Below, in pieces: positions 57,884 through 64,000 of a DNA stretch of 64,000 bases. The stretch is from Iodobacter sp. BJB302 (lineage in GTDB: Bacteria > Pseudomonadota > Gammaproteobacteria > Burkholderiales > Chitinibacteraceae). The position numbers were made by a program, and so were the translations under genes. Every line of letters starts with the position of its first letter. The first letter of the stretch is position 1. The notes below the pieces were generated by a model. The model saw only the letters and a list, made by a program, of their open reading frames with translations, searched no databases and was not told the origin of the DNA. The DNA lies in NCBI RefSeq assembly GCF_002735645.1, contig NZ_PDZG01000002.1:89370-153369 (forward strand). The letters run 5' to 3'.

Positions 57884-58972
57884 TTAATCAGCCCACCCCA
57901 GCTCCGCCAGCACCCCGGCAATCGCCGCAATGGCTTGCTGGATTTCTGCTTGATCGATTGCGCCAATGCAGCCCACGCGGAAGGTTTCTACTTCGGTGAG
58001 TTTGCCGGGATAAAGCAAGAAGCCACGGGCGCGAACCGCCTGGTAGAAGCGCTGAAAGTCGTACTCAGGGTGATTCGGGGCAAAAAAGGTGTAGATAATC
58101 GGCGCTTGCAAATCGGCAGGTAAGAAGGATTGCAGGCCGAATTTTTTCATCCCTGCAAGCAGGGCATCGCCATTAGCCTGATAACGGGCCAAGCGTGCAG
58201 GCTGGCCTCCTTCTGCCCAATATTGATCGAGCGCAGCTCTGAATGCCGCCACCACATGCGTCGGCGGGGTGAAGCGCCATTGCCCGGTTTTTTGCATATA
58301 TTCAAATTGATCGCATAAATCCAGCGATAAAGATGGGCTTTGCCCCGGCACCAAGGCCGACTGCTTCACAATCACAAAACCCATACCCGGCACGCCTTCC
58401 AGGCATTTATTGGCCGAAGAAATCACTGCATCCACCGGCAAGCCATCGACTGGCAACGCGCCAAAAGCCGACATCGAATCCAAAATCAAGGCTCGCCCAG
58501 CGGCCTGCACCACGGCGGCCACTTCTGCCACAGGGTTAAGCAGGCCCGTCGCAGTTTCGCAATGAATCATGCCCACATGCGAAATTGCCGGATTAGCCGC
58601 CAGCGCCTCGCCAACAGCCGCCGCGCTGACTGGAGTGCCATCGCTGACTACCAGCAAGCTAACCTTGCGCCCCATCACGGTGGCGATTTTGGCCATTCTT
58701 TGCCCGTAAGCACCGTTCACCAACACCAGTATTTCACGATCTTTTGGCACCAAACTGCCAATGGCGGCCTCCACCGCAAAGGTGCCCGACCCTTGCAAAG
58801 GCACGCAAACATAGCCGTCCCCCAGATTGGCGATACGCAGCAGATCGGCGCACACACTAGCCGTCAGCGCATTAAATTTGGCATCCCATGAACCCCAATC
58901 AAGCAGCATGGCGGTTTTAGTGGCCAGCGAGGTGGTCAAAGGGCCTGGCGTTAATAAGATCGGTTCACGCAT
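57884..58972 (-). CDS. phnW: 2-aminoethylphosphonate-pyruvate aminotransferase PhnW
   Basis: PLP aminotransferase transferring the amino group of 2-aminoethylphosphonate to pyruvate, giving phosphonoacetaldehyde and alanine. Features: [19 protein letters not shown], the segment [26 protein letters not shown], and the PLP lysine in [17 protein letters not shown]. The 362-residue size fits. GGAG lies just upstream of the ATG, and a candidate operator palindrome abuts it at 58985-58994. Confidence 0.96.
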   Translation of the reverse strand: MREPILLTPGPLTTSLATKTAMLLDWGSWDAKFNALTASVCADLLRIANLGDGYVCVPLQGSGTFAVEAAIGSLVPKDREILVLVNGAYGQRMAKIATVMGRKVSLLVVSDGTPVSAAAVGEALAANPAISHVGMIHCETATGLLNPVAEVAAVVQAAGRALILDSMSAFGALPVDGLPVDAVISSANKCLEGVPGMGFVIVKQSALVPGQSPSLSLDLCDQFEYMQKTGQWRFTPPTHVVAAFRAALDQYWAEGGQPARLARYQANGDALLAGMKKFGLQSFLPADLQAPIIYTFFAPNHPEYDFQRFYQAVRARGFLLYPGKLTEVETFRVGCIGAIDQAEIQQAIAAIAGVLAELGWAD

Positions 58973-58984
58973 GATTACTCCAAT

Positions 58985-59001
58985 CGTCTAGATGAATTTT
59001 T
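58985..59001 (-). promoter_or_regulatory. Candidate HutC/PhnF-type operator upstream of phnW
   Basis: CGTCTAGATG (58985-58994) is a near-palindrome around TCTAGA, in the pattern of HutC-family operators. On the minus strand the 16 bases AAAATTCATCTAGACG differ at one position from the site upstream of the binding-protein gene (63846-63861). It lies only 13 bp before the phnW start codon, overlapping its leader. Confidence 0.6.
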
Positions 59002-59037
59002 TGATACAAAAAAATGGCCGAGGCCTGGGTAATATTC

Positions 59038-59260
59038 AGTGCCTTCGGCACGTTGATTTAGGTGCGGGCGTCCCGCTGGACCTTCCTTTCTTGTGTGGCC
59101 AAGAAACGAAGCCAAGCCACAACCTCAAAAACACGAAGGCCCCTACTGCGGTCCAATCGAGTCGGCGGCGGGCGGGATCAGCTCGCTGCCTCGCTCCCAA
59201 GCGATCCCCCGCCCCGCTTGTTCCTCGCTCCGGCGTGTTTCAAGGGGGATTTAAGCCCCG
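59038..59260 (+). repeat. Long intergenic repeat, copy A (between permease and phnW)
   Basis: Shares AGTGCCTTCGGCAC, TTGATTT, GGCCAAGAAA and a long 3' part (CCCCGCTTGTTCCTCGCTC, then GGCGTG, TTCAAGGGGG and ATTTAAGCCCCG) with copy B at 62307-62535. The middle parts differ. A CTCCGTG-type repeat (59339-59397) follows it about 80 bp on. No gene lies in 58973-59422. Confidence 0.8.
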
Positions 59261-59338
59261 CGCTGGGAGTCGCGATATAAATCTATTTTCTGAGATTGAA
59301 ATGACTCAACCCCCAATAAACGACCAGTTTAAAATAGG

Positions 59339-59397
59339 TTTTCCTCCGTGAAACTCCTTGTTTTCTGTGGCCTCCGTGGTTCAAGACTCGGGTTTTC
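59339..59397 (+). repeat. Dispersed CTCCGTG/CTCTGTGG repeat, copy after long repeat A
   Basis: TTCCTCCGTGAAACTCCTTG to GACTCGGGTTTTC, nearly the same as 62619-62675 and in the same relative place after the long repeat. Confidence 0.75.
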
Positions 59398-59422
59398 AGC
59401 AGTCACTCAACAAGCAAACCCA

Positions 59423-61102
59423 CTACCTTCTCCACGCCTGCGAGCGCTTACCCAATAGGGCCGAGGCGATGGCGAAGAGCAGGCACACTAGTGCCGAGGT
59501 CATGACAATCAGGGTGGCCATTGCGGCTGCAGCTGCGGTGTCGCCTGCGTCGTCCATATTCAGCACGGCCAAAGAGGAGAGCACTGTGTCTGGCGTGTAG
59601 AGGAAAATCACGGCAGAAACAGTGGTCATGGCAGAGACAAAATAATAGCGGGCAATATCCAAAATTGCGGGCAGGCAAACCGGCACGGTGACGCGGCTAA
59701 AGGTGGTCCAGAACGGCACTTTGAGCGAGGCAGCAACAGCTTCAAATTCTGCGTCCATCTGCTTAAGCGCGGTGGTGGCGGTGAGATGCGCCGTGGTATA
59801 AAAATGCGTAACGGTGCAGAGCACCAAGATGCCCATCGTGCCGTACAGGCTGTGCATCGGGTTTTGCGGGTGATTAAAAAAGAACACGTAGCCCAGGCCC
59901 AGCACCAAGCCCGGCACCGCCATCGGCAGCATGGCCAATACGCGCAGGATGGCCTGGGCCAGCGGCGCTACTTTTAGTTTTTCATTTAAATACGCGCCGA
60001 TAAATACCAACAACACGCCACAGATTGCCGTCCAGAATGCGAGCTTTAAGCTATTAAAATAAGCCAGCCAGCCGCCGCCATCCATTTGCTCAAAATCGAA
60101 ATGCGCCAGCGTCAGGCTCAGGTTATACGGCCAGAGCGTGATTAAAGACGCCGCCACAGCCACGCCCAGCATCACCAGCAGCCACAAAGAAATCGTGCTG
60201 CAACACAGAAAAGCGGCGGCATCTCTGAGCGCAGATGGCTTTGCCAATAAAGGCTGAGCACGCGCGGTGAGCAGGGCTTTCTGCTTTTTTTGCACAAAGT
60301 AATCAACCACAAAAGACAACAAAGCCGGAAAGAGCAGCAAGAGGCCAATCACCGCGCCCTTAGGGAAATTTTGCTGGCCGATCACCTGCTTATACGCCTC
60401 GACGGCCAGCACATTAAATTGCCCGCCAATCAGCTTTGGCACACCAAAATCGGTCATCACCAGCGTAAACACCACAAACGCTGCTGAAATCAGCCCATAG
60501 CGCACCGCAGGCAAAGTCACGGTAAACCATTGCCGCACACGCCCTGCCCCCAGCGAGGTAGCTGCTTCATAAAGCCGCGCATCGGCAATCGCCAGCGCGG
60601 TGAGCAAAATCATCAGCGCATGCGGAAAGGTATAAAACACCTCGCCCAGTACAATACCCAGCGGGCCATAAATGCTTACGCCCAGCGGCAGCCAGCTTTT
60701 AAGCAGGCCCTGATTACCAAACAAATAAACCAGCGAAATCCCGGGCAATAAAGATGGCGCAAGCAGCGGGATCAAGGCCAGATAACGAAATACCGCCTTG
60801 CCCGGCATCGCGCTGCGGCTAAGCGCAGCAGCAAAAACATAGGCCAGCGGCAGCACAATCGCCGTCGTCAGCGCCGACACCCACAGGCTGTTCCCCACCG
60901 CAGACCAAAAGCCCGCCACATTGGTGATTTCAATAAAGTTACTTAAGCCAGTGAACTCACCACTTTGCGCAAGTAAAGACTTCCCCAGAATCGCCAGCAG
61001 CGGGCCAGCCACGCCGATCAGCAAAAAGGCCGCAATCAGATAGCTAATACTGCCGGCCATTCTTTCCCGAATATCAAGCTTTAAAGTAAGACCCGCGCTC
61101 AT
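59423..61102 (-). CDS. 2-aminoethylphosphonate ABC transporter permease (fused, PhnU/PhnV type)
   Basis: A 559-residue inner-membrane protein with two homologous permease halves (each about six TM helices), of the type annotated as the single-chain AEP permease. Each half carries an EAA-like loop: LYEAATSLGAGRVRQWFTV in the first and FEAVAASLKVPFWTTFSRV in the second. It starts with ATGA overlapping the ATPase stop by 4 bp, so the two are coupled. It would bring AEP across the inner membrane with the neighbouring ATPase and the binding protein. Confidence 0.93.
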   Translation of the reverse strand: MSAGLTLKLDIRERMAGSISYLIAAFLLIGVAGPLLAILGKSLLAQSGEFTGLSNFIEITNVAGFWSAVGNSLWVSALTTAIVLPLAYVFAAALSRSAMPGKAVFRYLALIPLLAPSLLPGISLVYLFGNQGLLKSWLPLGVSIYGPLGIVLGEVFYTFPHALMILLTALAIADARLYEAATSLGAGRVRQWFTVTLPAVRYGLISAAFVVFTLVMTDFGVPKLIGGQFNVLAVEAYKQVIGQQNFPKGAVIGLLLLFPALLSFVVDYFVQKKQKALLTARAQPLLAKPSALRDAAAFLCCSTISLWLLVMLGVAVAASLITLWPYNLSLTLAHFDFEQMDGGGWLAYFNSLKLAFWTAICGVLLVFIGAYLNEKLKVAPLAQAILRVLAMLPMAVPGLVLGLGYVFFFNHPQNPMHSLYGTMGILVLCTVTHFYTTAHLTATTALKQMDAEFEAVAASLKVPFWTTFSRVTVPVCLPAILDIARYYFVSAMTTVSAVIFLYTPDTVLSSLAVLNMDDAGDTAAAAAMATLIVMTSALVCLLFAIASALLGKRSQAWRR

Positions 61103-62214
61103 TCTGCATCCTTGCTACAAAAAACCCGCAGCTGATCGTGCGGCAGGGAAACAGGGATACGCTGCGCTAAGGAAGGCTGGTAAAGGGCGAGCTGATCCCG
61201 GCTGAGATCAACCATTAAATCGCTGTTCCACGCCGGCACATGCAGGCTGATACGATAAAAACTGCCCAAGAGCTCAATCTTGCTGACATCGGCCAGCGCA
61301 GTATTAGGCTCCCTCAAGAGAGCCGCATCCCAGGTGGCGTGCAGGCGCACCGCTTCCGGGCGGATAAAAAGTTCCACCTCCTGCCCCGGCGGCAAAGGTG
61401 GCAGATGCAGGGCGTAAAGCTCGGCATCGGCGACACACAGGCATTGATTGCCGGTCACACGGGCCTTAATCCAATTCGATTTGCCAACAAATTCGGCTAC
61501 AAAACGGCTTTGCGGATGGCTGTAGATTTCTTCAGGCGTGCCGACCTGCTCGATTACACCGTGGTTCATTACCACAATGCGATCGGCCATCGTGAGCGCC
61601 TCATCCTGATCGTGCGTCACCAAAATCGTGGTAATCCCCAGGCGCTGCTGCAAATTGCGAATTTCGCGGCGTAAGTGTTCGCGCACGCGGGCGTCCAGCG
61701 CAGACAGCGGCTCATCTAATAATAAAAGCCCGGGAGACGTAGCCAGGGCGCGCGCCAAAGCCACCCGCTGCTGCTGGCCACCGGACAACTGCGCAGGGTA
61801 TTTGTCTTCGATACCGGCAAGGCCAATCAGCTCAAGCAAGCTGGTGACGCGCGCGGCCTTATCGCTGCTTCGCCCTTTCAAGCCGTAAGCAATATTGTCT
61901 GCCACATTTAAATTAGGGAATAAAGCATAGGACTGAAACACAATGCCGTAATCACGCTTAGCTGCTGGCAGGCGGGTGATGTCTTTGCCCTCCACTGTGA
62001 TTGCGCCCGCATCGGCAAACTCCAGCCCCGCAATCATGCGCAGCAAGGTGGTTTTACCGCAGCCCGACGGCCCAAGCAGGCAAAGCAGCTCGCCTTTTTT
62101 AACATTCAGCGAGATTTGCTTTAAAGCCACAAAAGCACCAAAGCGCTTCTCCAGGCCTTCTATCGATAAGTAATCTGCGCTGGCGACAAGGGGCAATTCA
62201 ATATTTCTATTCAT
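61099..62214 (-). CDS. phnT: 2-aminoethylphosphonate ABC transporter ATP-binding protein (PhnT type)
   Basis: A 371-residue importer ATPase: Walker A CLLGPSGCGKTTLLRM, Q-loop FQSYALFPNLNVADNIAYG, signature QLSGGQQQRVALARAL, Walker B LLLLDEPLSALDARV and H-loop ILVTHDQDEALTMADRI. The last 120 residues form a TOBE-like domain. Size and context match the AEP-specific ATPase family. Gene order binding protein, ATPase, permease, phnW, phnX is a known arrangement for AEP use. Confidence 0.93.
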   Translation of the reverse strand: MNRNIELPLVASADYLSIEGLEKRFGAFVALKQISLNVKKGELLCLLGPSGCGKTTLLRMIAGLEFADAGAITVEGKDITRLPAAKRDYGIVFQSYALFPNLNVADNIAYGLKGRSSDKAARVTSLLELIGLAGIEDKYPAQLSGGQQQRVALARALATSPGLLLLDEPLSALDARVREHLRREIRNLQQRLGITTILVTHDQDEALTMADRIVVMNHGVIEQVGTPEEIYSHPQSRFVAEFVGKSNWIKARVTGNQCLCVADAELYALHLPPLPPGQEVELFIRPEAVRLHATWDAALLREPNTALADVSKIELLGSFYRISLHVPAWNSDLMVDLSRDQLALYQPSLAQRIPVSLPHDQLRVFCSKDAE

Positions 62215-62306
62215 TAATCAGGCCTGAAGCGGTAAACGTTTTGGAACAAGTGATGAAGTTTTCTTGAGCGGAGATTGCCCGCTTAAGAGAACTACAAAGC
62301 TTTTTT

Positions 62307-62535
62307 AGTGCCTTCGGCACCTTGATTTTGGAGCGGTAGCCACCGCGGGGGCGTTCTTTTCTTGAACGGCCAAGAAAAGAACCAAAAGAAGGCCGCCCCA
62401 GCCAGCACGACATCCCCTCGCTGCGGACAATCGAGGTGGCGTCAATTCAACTCGCTTCGCTCAAACACGAATTGACGACTGCCCCACCCCGCTTGTTCCT
62501 CGCTCGGCGTGCTTCAAGGGGGGATTTAAGCCCCG
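62307..62535 (+). repeat. Long intergenic repeat, copy B (between binding protein and ATPase genes)
   Basis: Second copy of the repeat described for 59038-59260, with the same ends. Its middle has an extra inverted pair (GTCAATTCAACTCG... against ...CGAATTGACG at about 62451-62475), giving a small hairpin. It is followed by a CTCCGTG-type repeat (62619-62675) in the same order as copy A. The rest of the 62215-62757 gap is AT-rich and without a gene. Confidence 0.8.
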
Positions 62536-62618
62536 TCCCACGAATCACAACAACAATTCATATAACTGAGTTTGATAATATTTAAAATCTAAAACAAAAA
62601 ACTCAATTTAAACCTCAT

Positions 62619-62675
62619 TTTTCTCCGTGAAACTCCGTGTTCTCTGTGGCCTCCGTGGTTCAAGATTTGGGTTTG
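62619..62675 (+). repeat. Dispersed CTCCGTG/CTCTGTGG repeat, copy after long repeat B
   Basis: TTTCTCCGTGAAACTCCGTG to AAGATTTGGGTTTG. This is the least degenerate member of the family in the window. Confidence 0.8.
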
Positions 62676-62710
62676 ACTCTGCATATCATCAATAACTTTA
62701 TTCACAACGC

Positions 62711-62743
62711 CAAAAACCGGCCCACCCCAAGAGGTAAGCCGGT
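62711..62743 (-). terminator. Terminator between the AEP binding-protein gene and the ATPase gene
   Basis: On the minus strand ACCGGCTTACC pairs with GGTGGGCCGGT (two G-T pairs) around a 6-base loop and is followed by TTTTT. It lies about 15 bp after the binding-protein stop. It probably limits transcription of the ATPase and permease relative to the binding protein. Confidence 0.8.
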
Positions 62744-62757
62744 CTATGCAGCGTTTT

Positions 62758-63768
62758 TTATTTCTTTGCTTCAGACTTAGCGTCGTAACGACGCGTCCAT
62801 TCGGCCAGGATTTTGTCGCGGTTTTGAGCGGACCAGCGCAGGTCTTGCTTGATCAGCAATTGCTCATAGTTAGCAGGGATATGCGCGTTAGGTTTAGCCA
62901 CGCCGGGGTAGGCCACCACGGCGAAGTTCTTTTCGTAAAGCTCATTCGCGCTTTTTGATGCAGCCCAATCTGCCAGCTTTTTAGCTGCGTCCAGATTTTT
63001 GGTGCCCTTCATAATGGCGGTGGCTTCTACATCCCAGCCCAAGCCTTCCTTAGGGAAAACCAGATCGATCGGCGCACCGCCTTCTTTTAGCTTGGCTGCG
63101 CGGTATTCAAATGAAATACCAATCGGGAATTCGCCTGCAGCGGCTTGTTTGCAAGGCTTGGAGCCTGAGTGCGTGTACTGCGCCATGTTTTCGTGCAGCT
63201 TGTCCATAAAGGCCCAGCCGTCTTTTTCGCCGCCAAACACTTTCAGCCATGCAGTTACATCAAAATAACCAGTGCCGCTGGATGCCGGATTAGGCATCAC
63301 AATTTTGCCTTTGTATTCAGGCTTGGTCAGATCGCGCCAGCTTTCTGGTTTTTTCAGGCCCAGCTTGGCAGCTTCTACCGTGTTAAAACAAACTGTCGCG
63401 CCCCACACATCCATCCCTACCCATGCTGGCGGATTCGCATCATCGACGTATTGCTTGGAAAGTTTCTCAGCCCCCTTGGCCGCGTAAGGCTGCAACATAC
63501 CTTCTTTTTCCATCACAAGCAGGCTGGACGCCGCCACACCCAATACCACATCTGCTTGTGGGGCATTTTTTTCTGCCAGCAATTTAGCCGTAATAATGCC
63601 GGTTGAATCCCGCACCCATTTCAGCTTAATGCCAGGGTTTTGTTCTTCAAATTGTGCTTGATAAGGCTTGAGCTGATCCGCTTCAAGCGCGGTATATACA
63701 GTCAGGGAAGTCTCGGCAAAAGCGTGTCCGGCAAGTAGCGCGGAAAGCAATACAGCAATACGTGTCAT
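62758..63768 (-). CDS. phnS: 2-aminoethylphosphonate ABC transporter substrate-binding protein (PhnS type)
   Basis: A 336-residue periplasmic protein with a signal peptide (MTRIAVLLSALLAGHAFA, then ETSLTVYTALEAD). The mature part is a class-1-like solute-binding fold as in AfuA/PotD-type proteins: ADVVLGVAASSLLVMEKEG, WVGMDVWGATVCFN and NPASSGTGYFDV. It should capture AEP for the neighbouring importer. AAAGGA lies upstream of the ATG. A candidate operator lies about 80 bp upstream, and a terminator follows the gene. Confidence 0.93.
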   Translation of the reverse strand: MTRIAVLLSALLAGHAFAETSLTVYTALEADQLKPYQAQFEEQNPGIKLKWVRDSTGIITAKLLAEKNAPQADVVLGVAASSLLVMEKEGMLQPYAAKGAEKLSKQYVDDANPPAWVGMDVWGATVCFNTVEAAKLGLKKPESWRDLTKPEYKGKIVMPNPASSGTGYFDVTAWLKVFGGEKDGWAFMDKLHENMAQYTHSGSKPCKQAAAGEFPIGISFEYRAAKLKEGGAPIDLVFPKEGLGWDVEATAIMKGTKNLDAAKKLADWAASKSANELYEKNFAVVAYPGVAKPNAHIPANYEQLLIKQDLRWSAQNRDKILAEWTRRYDAKSEAKK

Positions 63769-63845
63769 TCTTCTATCCTTTCACGATCGGTAAATTAGCA
63801 AGGGAGCGTGAAGGATTGTAGGAAAGCTACATTACACAAGCATGA

Positions 63846-63862
63846 CGTCTAGACGAATTTTA
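63846..63862 (-). promoter_or_regulatory. Candidate HutC/PhnF-type operator upstream of the AEP binding-protein gene
   Basis: CGTCTAGACG (63846-63855) is a perfect 10-bp palindrome. On the minus strand AAAATTCGTCTAGACG matches the site upstream of phnW in 15 of 16 bases. HutC-subfamily regulators, which include PhnF, bind GT-x-TA-x-AC-type palindromes. The distance to the start codon (about 78 bp) fits a promoter-proximal operator. Confidence 0.65.
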
Positions 63863-63939
63863 TGTGACGATATCCCCCTATGTCAGACTAGTTGTCGCCT
63901 CTGAATTTTCATGGGCTTGAAAAAAACATAGGCTTCATC

Positions 63940-64000
63940 ATGCAAAAAATTACGTATTCTGACGACTTTAAACACCAAGCATTGAGCAAGGTTTATCAGC
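63940..64000 (+). CDS. IS3-type transposase orfA, 5' end only (runs off the window)
   Basis: The first 20 codons read MQKITYSDDFKHQALSKVYQ, the usual start of an IS3/IS911-family OrfA helix-turn-helix protein (YSDDFKxQA). The rest lies outside the window. The left end of the insertion sequence must be between 63856 and 63939; a TGTCAGACTAG start at 63881 is a possible terminal repeat but cannot be checked without the right end. Confidence 0.65.
   Translation, partial: MQKITYSDDFKHQALSKVYQ

Overview
The window looks like a piece of chromosome from a betaproteobacterium. I would guess the Neisseriales/Chromobacteriaceae, for example an Iodobacter-like organism, but that is an inference from gene style, not a search result. 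Base composition is moderate, housekeeping genes (serB, recJ, class I fumarase, one tRNA-Ser) are intact, and intergenic regions carry REP-like and other dispersed repeats. No prophage, CRISPR array, rRNA or plasmid replication gene was seen.

Layout. 1-4.3 kb: the end of a SNF2 helicase, a 263-bp MITE-like element with a CTAG target duplication, a YecA/UPF0149 protein, a periplasmic solute-binding-like protein and serB. 4.3-12.1 kb: two paralogous secreted lipoprotein metalloproteases (lamin-tail domain plus a HExxHxxGxxH site), with a decayed REP-associated transposase and a decayed orphan HlyD-type adaptor between them. 12.3-17.4 kb: recJ, an RpfE-like gene, a GNAT acetyltransferase, a RIO kinase and a YhcH/YjgK-family gene. 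17.7-28.5 kb: one 3597-residue type I secreted RTX adhesin made of cadherin-like and VCBS tandem repeats. 28.8-36.8 kb: LMW-phosphatase/ArsC-type protein, FUSC membrane protein, a lipoprotein with a broken start, a DUF2165 protein, tRNA-Ser(GGA), fumarase, a PhnF-type GntR regulator and a Nudix hydrolase.

36.8-54.2 kb is the most unusual locus. A 1972-residue protein made of about 210 Thr-rich octapeptides (L-T-T-x-Q-V-x-A) and ending in a calcium-binding-like domain lies just upstream of a 10-gene run on the same strand. That run encodes a type I exporter ABC protein, its HlyD adaptor, a TPR/SPINDLY-type O-GlcNAc transferase-like enzyme, two methyltransferases, an unclassified glycosyltransferase-like protein, three dTDP-3-amino-sugar genes (FdtA/QdtA, acyltransferase, FdtB/QdtB-like) and a DUF5672 protein. 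My reading is that the repeat protein is O-glycosylated in the cytoplasm and exported through the neighbouring type I system, giving a glycosylated surface coat or adhesin. This is inference from gene order and families.

54.6-63.8 kb is a 2-aminoethylphosphonate (AEP) uptake and degradation cluster on the minus strand: solute-binding protein, ATPase, fused permease, PhnW, PhnX, a FAD-dependent oxidoreductase and a HAD-IB phosphatase. A near-identical 16-bp sequence with a CGTCTAGACG palindrome lies upstream of both the binding-protein gene and phnW. It resembles HutC/PhnF-family operators and may be read by the PhnF-like regulator about 20 kb away. Two of the gaps in this cluster carry the same composite repeat. 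The right edge enters an IS3-type transposase orfA.
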